Positions 27,024-34,432 of a stretch of 64,000 nt of DNA are shown in pieces. This DNA comes from an uncultured Pseudomonadales bacterium (lineage in GTDB: Bacteria > Pseudomonadota > Gammaproteobacteria > Pseudomonadales > Azotimanducaceae), in assembly GCA_958296295.1 (NCBI GenBank), contig OY282460.1, forward strand, positions 1,612,001 to 1,676,000, in the 5' to 3' direction. A program made the position numbers and the translations under genes. Numbering within the stretch: the stretch's first letter is position 1; every line of letters begins with the position of its first letter. The notes beneath the pieces were generated by a model that was given only the letters and a program-made list of their open reading frames with translations, made no database searches and was not told the DNA's origin.

Positions 27024-27851
27024 ATGGCGTCCGAGATAGTCACCTACGAGCTGGCCAACAACGTGGCCCGCATCACCGCCAACCGGCCGCGCTACCGCAA
27101 CGCCCAAAGCCGGCGCTTGCTGGAGGAGCTGGACCAGCGCTTCCGCTTGGCGGCGGCGGACAAGGACGTACACGTCATCGCGCTGTTCGGCGCCGGCGAG
27201 CACTTCTCCGGCGGCCACGACTTGGGCACGCCGGACGAACAGGCGGATCAGCAGCGGCGCCCATCGCAGGCCGGCGTGCGCGGACGCTTCGACCACTCCC
27301 GCGAGCAGTTCGTGGACAAGACCATGCGCTGGCGCAATGTTCCGAAGCCCACCATCGCCGCCGTGCAAGGCTATTGCATTTTCGGCGGGTGGATCGTGGC
27401 CAGCGCCATGGACATCGTCTATGCCGCCGACAACGCCATGTTCCTGGGCTCGAACTTCCAGTATTTCTCCGTGCCGTGGGACATGCATCCGCGCCAAGCC
27501 AAGGAACTCCTCTACGAAAGCCGTTTCATTGACGCCCACGAAGCGGCGCGGCTGGGCTTGGTGAACCGCGTCTTCCCGCCGGCGCGTCTGCGCGACGAAG
27601 TGATCCGCTATGCCGAACGCATCGCCCGCAACGACCCGTTCCAGCTGCGCATGATCAAACTGGCCGTCAACCAAATGCAGGACGTGCAAGGCTTCCACGC
27701 GCACATCACGGCGGCGCATATGGCGCACATCGTCTCGTCCGAAGGCGAGGGCGATCCAGACTACGCGCTCAAGGTGCCCCAAGGCAGACGGCGACCGATG
27801 GTGGAGCGGGCGTTCGAGAACTACCGGCTGCGCAAGGGCGAGGGGCGGTAG
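27024..27851 (+). CDS. Crotonase-fold protein, enoyl-CoA hydratase-like
   Basis: A 275-residue crotonase-superfamily protein: MASEIVTYELANNVARITAN, RPRYRNAQS, then FGAGEHFSGGHDLG (first oxyanion loop) and GYCIFGGWIVASAMDIVYAA (second). The position that carries the first catalytic Glu in hydratases is hydrophobic here (GGWIVAS), and the PE of the second is replaced in FLGSNFQYFSVPWDM. It therefore probably does not hydrate enoyl-CoA; another acyl-CoA reaction or a binding role is more likely. It begins 76 bp after the preceding gene and converges with the hydrolase gene. Confidence 0.8.
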   Translation: MASEIVTYELANNVARITANRPRYRNAQSRRLLEELDQRFRLAAADKDVHVIALFGAGEHFSGGHDLGTPDEQADQQRRPSQAGVRGRFDHSREQFVDKTMRWRNVPKPTIAAVQGYCIFGGWIVASAMDIVYAADNAMFLGSNFQYFSVPWDMHPRQAKELLYESRFIDAHEAARLGLVNRVFPPARLRDEVIRYAERIARNDPFQLRMIKLAVNQMQDVQGFHAHITAAHMAHIVSSEGEGDPDYALKVPQGRRRPMVERAFENYRLRKGEGR

Positions 27852-27888
27852 CCGGCCTTGCCCCAAGCGCCGGCGACGGAAACTGGCG

Positions 27889-28764
27889 TCACGCCAAGCG
27901 CACCCCCAGGAATTGGCCGATCGCCGCCGAGCAGGCCTCCAGCTGGTCGTGCTGCGGCCAATGCCCGGCGTTGTCGATCTCGTGCAAAGTGGCGTTGCGG
28001 AAGTGGCGCAGCGTGTCGTCGTGGCCGATGCGATGCGGGAAACCTTGGCGCGAGTTGATGATCAGCACCGGGCAGTCGATGCGTTGCCAGAGCGCCACCA
28101 GATCCTCGCGGGGCATGTCGTAAGGCCGAAGGGCGCGCGTGTAGTTGTCGAACTTCCATGTGAAAGTGCCATCCTCGTTCTGATTGCTGCCGTGGATGGT
28201 GAGATGCCGCGCCTGTTGCGGCGAGAGGTGCGGATTGGTGTCTTGCATGCGCCGATAGGCGTCTTCCAAAGTCGCGTAACGGCGCGGCGAGCGGGCGGAA
28301 AGCGCCCGGTTGCCCTCGAGCCAACGGCGCACCCGGTCGGCCGGCGAGTCCGTGCCGCCCGGGTAGAGACCCACGCCCTCTATGATCACCAGCCGCTCGA
28401 CAGCCTGCGGGAAAGCTCCCGCGTACACCGATGCGATGGTGCCGCCAAGCGAATGCGCCACCACGGCGACCGGCGCCAAGCTGCGCTGGCGCACGAGCTG
28501 GGTGATGTCCTGCACGTACTCCAAGTACGAATACGGGCTGCCGAGCGTCCACGCGGAATCGCCGTGGCCGCGCAAGTCCGGCGCCACGACATGGTAGTGC
28601 CGGCGCAGGGGCTGCGCCAGCCAATCCCAAGAATGGCAATGATCGTGAACGCCGTGCACCAGCAGCATGTCCGCCGCCTCGTCGTTGCCCCAGTCCAAGT
28701 AGTGCAGGCGCAAACGCTGCGAGAAGTAGCTGTGTGACGTGGGATTGCCACGCTCGGTCATCAC
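27889..28764 (-). CDS. Alpha/beta hydrolase
   Basis: A 291-residue single-domain alpha/beta hydrolase. It shows the oxyanion loop LLVHGVHDHCHSWDWLAQPL, DLRGHGDSAW, the nucleophile elbow VVAHSLGGTIAS (Ser), a cap region (about 140-200) and the terminal His in LHEIDNAGHWPQHD. The acid residue is probably the Asp near INSRQGFPHRIGHDD. Relatives include esterases, epoxide hydrolases and dehalogenases; the substrate cannot be told. Two adjacent ATG codons are possible starts. The gene converges on the crotonase-like gene, with 37 bp between them. Confidence 0.85.
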   Translation of the reverse strand: MMTERGNPTSHSYFSQRLRLHYLDWGNDEAADMLLVHGVHDHCHSWDWLAQPLRRHYHVVAPDLRGHGDSAWTLGSPYSYLEYVQDITQLVRQRSLAPVAVVAHSLGGTIASVYAGAFPQAVERLVIIEGVGLYPGGTDSPADRVRRWLEGNRALSARSPRRYATLEDAYRRMQDTNPHLSPQQARHLTIHGSNQNEDGTFTWKFDNYTRALRPYDMPREDLVALWQRIDCPVLIINSRQGFPHRIGHDDTLRHFRNATLHEIDNAGHWPQHDQLEACSAAIGQFLGVRLA

Positions 28765-28915
28765 ATCGCTCTCGGGTTCGAGACTCTATTCGCCTCTCGG
28801 GAACGCGCTTCGCATTGGCGATTCAGCCCACAGTATGTTGCCGGCGAGACCGCGAACGCAACCGTCGCATGGAGTCGCCATCCAGTCGAGCGGGACCGGG
28901 TTCGGGGCGGTTCGC

Positions 28916-28937
28916 GGGTGTGCGACGTTTTAGTGCG
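28916..28937 (+). repeat. Left terminal inverted repeat of ISKra4-type element
   Basis: This 22-bp end is a perfect inverse of 30431-30452. Near-copies also occur at the start of the relic (30461, one base different) and, inverted, at the relic's end (30658-30679). Confidence 0.85.
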
Positions 28938-29019
28938 CGGGGCTGCGAGCGGGTTTGGGGAGTCATCGCGATTCCCAAGTAAGCTGAGGGTATGTACAAC
29001 CGCAGCGAAGGGAATCGCG

Positions 29020-30423
29020 ATGACGGAAGAGATGTTGGCGCAGGACGCGCTGGAGCGCAAGAAGGCGTGGGCTTTTCTGGAGGAGAAGGTTCTCCGCCTG
29101 CTGTCGTCGTCGCCGGAGTTCCGGGAGCTTTGCCGGGAGGTTCTGGGCGGCGGGCGGGGGTTCCGGGAGTTCGAGCTGGACCTGCGGGGCGCGCTGCTTG
29201 GCGGCGCGGCGGCGGGGGTTTCGGAGAATCTGTCGGCGCTGGACGCGGAGTCCGGGGCGCCGGCGTGCGCGGCTTGCGGCTCGGCGATGGTCCGGCGCGG
29301 CACGCGCTCGACGGCGCCGCTGTCGCTGTTCGGCCCGCTGCGGCTGCGGCGCGGCTACTGGACGTGCGGGTGCTCGAAGGGCGGGCGGCACGTTCTGGAC
29401 GAGACGCTGGGGATCGCGGGACGGGACGGCGTGCGGGGAACGCCGGCGGTCCTGTGGGCGCTGGCGGATCTGGCGGCGGACGCGAGCTTCGAGAAGGCGG
29501 CGGCGCGCCTGGGCCGGCTGGCCGGCGTCGTGGCGACGGCGAAGCGGGCGGAGCGGGCCGCGAAGCAGGTCGGGCGGGAGATCACGGCGTGGGACGAGTC
29601 GGCGCCGACGCTGCGCGAAGCGCCGGCGGAGACGATGTACTGCAGCCCGGACGGCACCGGCGTGCCGGTGGTGCGGCGGGACGCGGGGACGGCGGAGGAC
29701 GGCCGGCCGTCGAAGACGCGGGAGGCGAAGGTGGCGGTGTTCCACACGGCGGAGCGGCGCAACGCGAAGACCGGCCTGCCGGAGCGGGACGCGGGTTCGG
29801 CGCGGCACACGGCGGCGATCGACAGCGCGGCGTCGAGGGACGTGGACGCGGAGCCGTCGGCGTTCGCGCGGCGGCTCTGGCGGGCCGCGGAGCGGTTCGG
29901 GTTCGCGGCGGCGAAGCGGCAGGTGGTGGTCGCCGACGGCGCGAAGTGGATCTGGAACGCCGCCGCGGAACTGTTCCCGAACGCCGTTTGCATTGTCGAC
30001 ATCTGGCACGCCAGGGAGCGGCTCTGGGAAGTGGGGCGCTCGGTGTACGGCGCCGGCACGGAGCTGTGCCGGGCGTGGTCGGAGAAGGTCTGCGCGGCGC
30101 TCTCCGAAGGGCGCGTCGAAGACGTGCTGCGGGAACTGCGCCGGCACGCCGGCGACAAGACCGCCGACCAGTGCGTCGGCTATGTGGAGAACAACCGCGG
30201 CCGGATGCGCTACCCCGCGTACCGGGCGATGGGGCTGCTCATCGGTTCGGGCATGGTCGAAAGCTCCTGCCGGACGCTGGTCGGGGAGCGACTGAAGTGT
30301 TCCGGCATGCGATGGAGCAGAGCCGGCGCGAACGACGTCATGGCGTTGCGTTCGTGCGTCCGCGACGAACGGTACGACGACTTCTGGCGCCGTCGGCGCA
30401 AACCGCCGCCAATGGCCGCCTGA
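29020..30423 (+). CDS. ISKra4-family transposase
   Basis: A 467-residue DDE-type transposase. The sequence has a CxxC zinc-knuckle region (CAACGSAMVRRG, then WTCGCSKGG), the catalytic SPDGTGVPVV, VVVADGAKWIWNAAAELFP and VDIWHARERLW, and the C-terminal IGSGMVESSCRTLVGERLK and CSGMRWSRAGANDVMALRS, all standard for ISKra4 transposases. The ATG at 29020 gives MTEEMLAQDALERKKAWAFL. No frameshift or internal stop is seen, so the enzyme may be functional. Confidence 0.9.
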   Translation: MTEEMLAQDALERKKAWAFLEEKVLRLLSSSPEFRELCREVLGGGRGFREFELDLRGALLGGAAAGVSENLSALDAESGAPACAACGSAMVRRGTRSTAPLSLFGPLRLRRGYWTCGCSKGGRHVLDETLGIAGRDGVRGTPAVLWALADLAADASFEKAAARLGRLAGVVATAKRAERAAKQVGREITAWDESAPTLREAPAETMYCSPDGTGVPVVRRDAGTAEDGRPSKTREAKVAVFHTAERRNAKTGLPERDAGSARHTAAIDSAASRDVDAEPSAFARRLWRAAERFGFAAAKRQVVVADGAKWIWNAAAELFPNAVCIVDIWHARERLWEVGRSVYGAGTELCRAWSEKVCAALSEGRVEDVLRELRRHAGDKTADQCVGYVENNRGRMRYPAYRAMGLLIGSGMVESSCRTLVGERLKCSGMRWSRAGANDVMALRSCVRDERYDDFWRRRRKPPPMAA

Positions 30424-30430
30424 CGGCTCG

Positions 30431-30452
30431 CGCACTAAAACGTCGCACACCC
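30431..30452 (-). repeat. Right terminal inverted repeat of ISKra4-type element
   Basis: This is the perfect inverse of the left end at 28916-28937, starting 7 bp after the transposase stop codon. Confidence 0.85.
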
Positions 30453-30477
30453 CGCGCTCCGGGGTGTGCGACGTTTT
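30437..30477. repeat. 17-bp-arm palindrome at the junction of two IS copies
   Basis: The right end of the complete element (30437-30453) and the left end of the relic (30461-30477) face each other across the 7-base spacer GCGCTCC, producing perfect 17-bp arms (AAAACGTCGCACACCCC and its inverse). The structure results from tail-to-head adjacency of two copies rather than being a separate genetic element. Confidence 0.85.
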
Positions 30478-30679
30478 TGTGCGCGGGCGGGCTGCGAGGG
30501 TTTGGAGAGTCACCGCGATTCCCGGCACGCAGCTCGGCCGTTGGAGCAAGGCTGGTGCCAAGGACGTCATGGCCTTGCGTTCCTGCTTCCGCAGCGAACG
30601 GTGCGACGACTTCCGGCGCATCGCGCAAACCACCGTAAGTGGCGGCCTGACGGCTCGCGCACTAAAACGTCGCACACCC
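30461..30679 (+). mobile_element. Internally deleted ISKra4 relic (MITE-like)
   Basis: A 219-bp derivative of the neighbouring element. It keeps the left end with its subterminal region (GTGCGACGTTTTTGTGCGCG and following GGAGAGTCACCGCGATTCCC) and then jumps directly to the 3' end of the transposase gene (encoding WSKAGAKDVMALRSC, SERCDDF), the GGCTCGCGCACTAAAACGTC region and the right end at 30658-30679. The middle 1.3 kb is missing. It could be mobilised in trans by the intact transposase next door. Confidence 0.85.
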
Positions 30680-30686
30680 GCGGTTC
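30677..30686 (+). repeat. 10-bp target duplication, left copy (ISAs1 element)
   Basis: CCCGCGGTTC directly precedes the ISAs1 element and recurs directly after it at 31915-31924. The first three bases also belong to the right end of the ISKra4 relic. Confidence 0.9.
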
Positions 30687-31914
30687 CAGGGCAATCGCAT
30701 TTGGAAAGGTGCGGGTGCGACGAAGGTGAGGATAAGGCAGAATTGGCGTTTCGATCCAGGGAAGGAGAGACGGGATGCGGGAGATTCTGTCGGTTTTTCA
30801 AGATGTTGAGGACCCCCGGCGGGGCAACGCCAAGCGCCACGATCTGCAAGAGACCTTGACGATAGCGCTGGTGTCGATGCTCGCGGGCGGTCGCACGTGC
30901 GTCGACATGGAGGACTACGGGCGCGTCTGGGAGCCCTGGCTGCGGGAGTTCATGACGCTGCCGAACGGGATTCCGAGCCACGACACGTTCTCGCGGCTGT
31001 TCGGGATGCTGGACCCGGCGGGCCTGCAGACGGCGCTGCTGCGCCTGACGCAGGACTGGGCGGACCGTCTCGGCGAGGTGGTGGCGGTGGACGGCAAGGC
31101 GCTGCGGCGGTCGTTCGAGGACGCCGCGGAACGGTCGCCGACGCACCTGCTCCAAGCGTTCGCGTCGGAGGCGAAGCTGACCCTGGCGCAGGTGGAGGTG
31201 GACGGCAAGTCGAACGAGATCCCGGCGTTGCTGGCGCTGCTGGAGCTGATCGACGTGAGGGGGCGCACCGTGACCGCGGACGCGATGCACGCGCAGCGCG
31301 GGACGGCGGCGGCGATCGTTGCCAAAGGCGGCGACTACGCGCTGGCCCTCAAGCGCAACCAGGGGACGCTCCACGAGGACGTGACCACATATCTGGACAG
31401 TCCGCCGGCGTCGGCGGAACTCCTGTCGCATCAACAGGTTGACAAGGGCCACGGGCGCGTGGAGAAGCGCACGGCGACGGTCTGCCACGACGTCGACTGG
31501 CTGCTGGAGCGGCACGACTGGCCCGGCCTTTCGGCCATCGGCAAGGTGACCGCGGAGCGGCGTCTCGCCAGCGGCGCGGAGAGCGTCGACACCCGCTACT
31601 ACCTGCTCAGCGCGAAGCCGGAGGCGGAGCGCTTCGGGCGGACCGTCCGCGCCCACTGGGGGATCGAGAACAGCCTGCACTGGGTGCTGGACGTGTCGAT
31701 GGACGAGGACCGGGCGCGCAACCGCAAGGGCAACAGCGCCGCCTGCCTGGCGGTCGTCCGGCGGCTCGCCCTGAACATCGCGCGGATGCACCCCGACAAG
31801 CGCTCCATCCGCCGCAAGTTCATCCACGCGCAGCGGAAACAGGAGTTCCTCGTCGAAATGATCCGCTGCGTCCGCAGGCTGGAGTAGGCGCCCATCTGAA
31901 ATGCGATTGCCCTG
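30687..31914 (+). mobile_element. ISAs1-family insertion sequence, complete
   Basis: A 1228-bp element with perfect 16-bp terminal inverted repeats (CAGGGCAATCGCATTT at 30687-30702, inverted at 31899-31914), one intact transposase gene and a perfect 10-bp target duplication on each side. Intact ends and a perfect duplication imply a recent insertion. It landed at the right edge of the ISKra4 relic, 104 bp upstream of the precursor gene at 32018. Confidence 0.93.
30775..31887 (+). CDS. ISAs1-family transposase
   Basis: A 370-residue DDE transposase of the ISAs1 (H-repeat-like) family. Typical parts are the N-terminal FQDVEDPRRGNAKRHDLQE, IPSHDTFSRLFGMLDP, the first catalytic Asp in VVAVDGKALRRS, TADAMHAQRGTAAAI, ALALKRNQGTLHEDV, and HWGIENSLHWVLDVSMDEDR with the catalytic Glu. 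GGAAGGAGAG precedes the ATG. The reading frame is intact from end to end. Confidence 0.93.
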   Translation: MREILSVFQDVEDPRRGNAKRHDLQETLTIALVSMLAGGRTCVDMEDYGRVWEPWLREFMTLPNGIPSHDTFSRLFGMLDPAGLQTALLRLTQDWADRLGEVVAVDGKALRRSFEDAAERSPTHLLQAFASEAKLTLAQVEVDGKSNEIPALLALLELIDVRGRTVTADAMHAQRGTAAAIVAKGGDYALALKRNQGTLHEDVTTYLDSPPASAELLSHQQVDKGHGRVEKRTATVCHDVDWLLERHDWPGLSAIGKVTAERRLASGAESVDTRYYLLSAKPEAERFGRTVRAHWGIENSLHWVLDVSMDEDRARNRKGNSAACLAVVRRLALNIARMHPDKRSIRRKFIHAQRKQEFLVEMIRCVRRLE

Positions 31915-31924
31915 CCCGCGGTTC
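31915..31924 (+). repeat. 10-bp target duplication, right copy (ISAs1 element)
   Basis: CCCGCGGTTC, identical to 30677-30686. Joining the flanks across one copy restores the presumed empty site. Confidence 0.9.
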
Positions 31925-32003
31925 GCGGGCAGTGTGTAATCTTGTGGAAAAGGCGTATAGTCGGGTTGTCGTTGCCTTTTTGCGCGACGAACCACGAACC
32001 GTT

Positions 32004-32010
32004 AAAGGAG
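32004..32010 (+). promoter_or_regulatory. Strong ribosome-binding site of the RiPP precursor gene
   Basis: AAAGGAG lies 7 bases upstream of the ATG at 32018. It is one of the best Shine-Dalgarno matches in the window, in keeping with high expression of a small secreted precursor. A TATAGT at 31956-31961 could be a -10 element, but no matching -35 is seen at the right distance. Confidence 0.6.
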
Positions 32011-32017
32011 CTGATTC

Positions 32018-32347
32018 ATGCTGAATCGCAAGATGAAACCCATCGCAGCCGCTGTTGGCGCCGCCTTTGTCGCGTCGCTGGCACCGAGCGCCGCCGCGGA
32101 CGCCGCCAACTTGGAGGCCGCCGCTGCCGATCCGTTCGAGACGCGCGCACTTGATGGCGTCTTGTTCGCCACCAAACACAAGGAAGGCGGCTGCGGCGAG
32201 GACAAGCCCGCTGAAGGCGACGACAAAGCCGAAGGCGAGTGTGGCGAAGGCAAATGCGGCGAAGGCCACGAGGAAGGCGAGGGCGATGCCGATGCCGATG
32301 CCGATTCGGAAGAGGCCGAGTCCGGCGACGCCGAGGAGGAGTCCTAA
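32018..32347 (+). CDS. Bufferin/HvfA-like RiPP precursor
   Basis: A 109-residue precursor: a signal peptide (MLNRKMKPIAAAVGAAFVAS, then LAPSAAADAA), a conserved-looking leader (DPFETRALDGVLFATKHKEG) and a low-complexity acidic core. The three Cys (residues 59, 75 and 80) sit in EGGCGED and EGECGEGKCGEG, matching the EGKCGEGK motif of HvfA/BufA1-type precursors. In that family MNIO enzymes convert the Cys of these motifs to thiooxazole/oxazolone-type groups that bind copper; the modification is inferred here. The tail is Asp/Glu/Ala-rich (GDADADADSEEAESGDAEEE). Its maturase is encoded 305 bp downstream on the same strand. Confidence 0.85.
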   Translation: MLNRKMKPIAAAVGAAFVASLAPSAAADAANLEAAAADPFETRALDGVLFATKHKEGGCGEDKPAEGDDKAEGECGEGKCGEGHEEGEGDADADADSEEAESGDAEEES

Positions 32348-32421
32348 GCCACAGCCCTCCGGGGCTCGGCGGAAGGGTAGGGGCAAACGCGGCCCTTTCG
32401 CCGCCAACAGGGCTTCTTGAA

Positions 32422-32450
32422 AGGCGGGTCCGGGTTGCCCGGGGCCGCCT
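32422..32450 (+). terminator. Strong hairpin after the RiPP precursor gene
   Basis: AGGCGG pairs with CCGCCT, and inside it CCGGG pairs with CCCGG around a TTG loop, separated by a 2x2 internal loop. The stem lies 75 bp after the precursor stop. No T-run follows, so it may stabilise the 5' transcript or attenuate read-through rather than end transcription fully. Confidence 0.4.
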
Positions 32451-32599
32451 GTCGCGCCTTGGAATCGAATCCCGCGGTTTCTTGATGGCCGGCCGCGTAC
32501 GCTTGTGCCCAAGTCGACGTCCACACTCCCCGTCAAGGTGCGTCGCGATCGCTTCTTGCCCGTGCAGCTATTCGCACGGATACCCGCAGGGTGGCCCGT

Positions 32600-32619
32600 G
32601 CGGCGTTGATCAACGCCGC
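32600..32619. promoter_or_regulatory. 20-bp perfect palindrome upstream of MNIO gene
   Basis: The sequence reads GCGGCGTTGA followed by its exact inverse TCAACGCCGC, centred 43 bp before the GTG start of the MNIO fusion gene. It could be the operator of a dimeric regulator or a transcript hairpin. No regulator gene is adjacent. Confidence 0.4.
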
Positions 32620-32652
32620 CCTCGCGCCGCCGCCAGCGCCTAGGCCCCTCGC

Positions 32653-34389
32653 GTGAGCTCCGTGGGATCGAGCAGCACGCTCCAGCCGCCCAAGCCAAAT
32701 CGTCCGCCGCCCATCAAAGTGTCCCAAGCTGACCTTGCGAGCGTGCGGGGTGCCGGGCTCGGCTTGCGCCGCCGGCTCATGCGGCCGCTCCTCGAGCACT
32801 TGGAGGCCGGCGCCGACGAGTTTCCGGTGAACTTCTTCGAGGTGGCCCCGGAGAATTGGATCGACGTCGGCGGGAAGGTCGGCGAACGCTTGCGCGCCTT
32901 CACGGAACGTTTCCCGTTCGTTTGCCACGGCCTGTCGCTGAATCTCGGCGGCGCCGCGCCGCTCGACATGGAGCTGGTGGCGGCGGTGAAGGGCTTCCTG
33001 CGCGACCACGGGGTGCTTTGCTACACGGAGCACCTCTCCGCTTGCGCGGACGACGGACATCTCTACGACCTCATGCCGGTGCCGTTCACCGAGGAGGCCG
33101 CCCTGCATGTCGCGGAGCGCGTTTTACGGGTGCAGGACGCGCTCGGACAGCGCATAGGCGTGGAGAACGTTTCCTACTACGCGGCACCGGCGCAAGAGCT
33201 CCGCGAGCTCGATTTCATCAACGCCGTCATTGACCGCGCCGATTGCCTGCTGCTCTTGGATGTGAACAACATCTATGTGAACAGCGTCAACTTCGGCTAC
33301 GACCCCTCCGCCTTCCTGCGCGGGTTGCCCGGTCGGCGGGCGGCTTACCTGCATGTGGCCGGTCACCGGCGGCCATCCTCCGAGCTGTGCGTGGACACCC
33401 ACGGCGCGCCGATCATCGACCCGGTGTGGCGGCTCTTGGCCGAGGCCTACGAGCTCTTCGGCCCGCTGCCGACGCTGGTGGAGCGGGACTTCAACCTGCC
33501 GCCCCTTCCTGAACTGCTCGCCGAGCCCGCGCGGGTGCGCGACCTGCAGTCGAACGCAGGCCCTGTCGATGCGGAAAAGCCCACCGCGCTCTGGGCGACC
33601 CCGCCGCGGCCGGCGGCATCGCCTTCCTCGGCGGCCAAGCGGACGCCGCGATTTCAGACGGCGCAACGCGCCTTCGCCGCCTACATTCGCCATCCCGAAC
33701 GCCATCCGCTGCCGCCTGGCGTACCCGAGCGGCGCATGCGCGTGTACGCGCGGCTGTTCTACAACAACGTGGAATCCTTCCTGGCCGAAACCTTCACCGT
33801 GTTGCGCGAGATCATCCCGGCCGCGGCGTGGCGGGCGCTCGCGCGCGACTTTCTGCACCACCATCGCGCCACATCGCCCTATTTTTCCGACATACCGCAG
33901 GAGTTCCTGGAGTATCTTGGTTCGACGCCGGGCCCGGCCCGACCGCGGCTGCCGCCGTTCGCGTTGGAGCTCTGCCACTACCAGTGGGTGCGCTTGGCTT
34001 TGCGTTTCGCCGCGGACGCCGACTGCGTGTTCGACGACCATCCCGTGGCCGTCGACGACGCCCTAGCCGTCTCGCCGCTGGCTTGGCCGTTGCGCTACGA
34101 CTACCCGGTCGACCGGATCGGCGCAACGCACCAGCCGGCGGCACCGCCGGGCGAGCCGACGTTTCTGGTCGCCCGCCGCGACCGCGAAGGCGCGGTGGGC
34201 TTCGTCGCCGTCAACGCCATCACGATGCGGCTCCTGCAAGTGCTGGCCGAGGGACGCACGCCTCGCGTCTGCTTCAACACCCTCGCCACCGAAACCGGCA
34301 TGGCCGTCGGGGATGTGGCGCGCGCCGGGATGCGGGCCCTGAACCGCCTGCACGAACAGGACATCGTGCTGCGACGGGCGCCTGCCTAA
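32653..34389 (+). CDS. MNIO (DUF692) maturase fused to DUF2063 partner protein
   Basis: A 578-residue single chain joining two proteins normally encoded separately as BufB/HvfB and BufC/HvfC. Residues about 35-295 are the multinuclear non-haem iron oxidase TIM barrel, with its metal ligands all visible: FFEVAPENW (61-69), CHGLSLNLGG (His92), YTEHLSAC (Glu126, His127), VENVSYY (Glu171), LLLDVNNIYVN (Asp203), HVAGH (234-238), DTHG (Asp248, His250) and VERDFNLPP (Glu277). A Pro/Ala linker (300-330) leads to the DUF2063 part (about 335-578: FAAYIRHPE, RMRVYARLFYNNVESFLAET, HHHRATSPYFSDIPQEFLEY), which in relatives binds the precursor leader. The GTG start follows a stop by nine bases. It is expected to modify Cys of the 32018 precursor. 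Confidence 0.9.
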   Translation: MSSVGSSSTLQPPKPNRPPPIKVSQADLASVRGAGLGLRRRLMRPLLEHLEAGADEFPVNFFEVAPENWIDVGGKVGERLRAFTERFPFVCHGLSLNLGGAAPLDMELVAAVKGFLRDHGVLCYTEHLSACADDGHLYDLMPVPFTEEAALHVAERVLRVQDALGQRIGVENVSYYAAPAQELRELDFINAVIDRADCLLLLDVNNIYVNSVNFGYDPSAFLRGLPGRRAAYLHVAGHRRPSSELCVDTHGAPIIDPVWRLLAEAYELFGPLPTLVERDFNLPPLPELLAEPARVRDLQSNAGPVDAEKPTALWATPPRPAASPSSAAKRTPRFQTAQRAFAAYIRHPERHPLPPGVPERRMRVYARLFYNNVESFLAETFTVLREIIPAAAWRALARDFLHHHRATSPYFSDIPQEFLEYLGSTPGPARPRLPPFALELCHYQWVRLALRFAADADCVFDDHPVAVDDALAVSPLAWPLRYDYPVDRIGATHQPAAPPGEPTFLVARRDREGAVGFVAVNAITMRLLQVLAEGRTPRVCFNTLATETGMAVGDVARAGMRALNRLHEQDIVLRRAPA

Positions 34390-34432
34390 AGAGCGAGCCG
34401 AGCATTCGCTTCCGTTCGCGTTGGCACCGGTG

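Larger units (their letters stand above)
28916..30453 (+). mobile_element. ISKra4-type insertion sequence, complete
   Basis: A 1538-bp element bounded by inverted ends and holding one intact transposase gene. The shared terminal 22 bp start GGGTGTGCGACG and end TTTTAGTGCG; they lie at 28916-28937 and 30431-30452 (inverted), and the right end has one extra G:C pair. No clear target duplication is visible; the right side abuts the relic copy after 7 bp. The intact gene and ends suggest it could still be active. Confidence 0.85.
32348..32652 (+). other. Gap between precursor and MNIO gene with several dyads
   Basis: These 305 bp hold no convincing coding region. They contain a GC hairpin (32422-32450), a smaller 6-bp-stem hairpin (CCGTGC at 32560-32565 with GCACGG at 32574-32579) and a 20-bp perfect palindrome (32600-32619). 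Such a long structured spacer between a precursor and its maturase may set their expression ratio. Confidence 0.6.

Noticed and set aside
28961..31995. A 1010-codon minus-strand frame spanning both insertion sequences.
   Set aside because: It runs through the ends and target duplication of two separate mobile elements, so it cannot be an old gene; it is a shadow of the two transposase genes.
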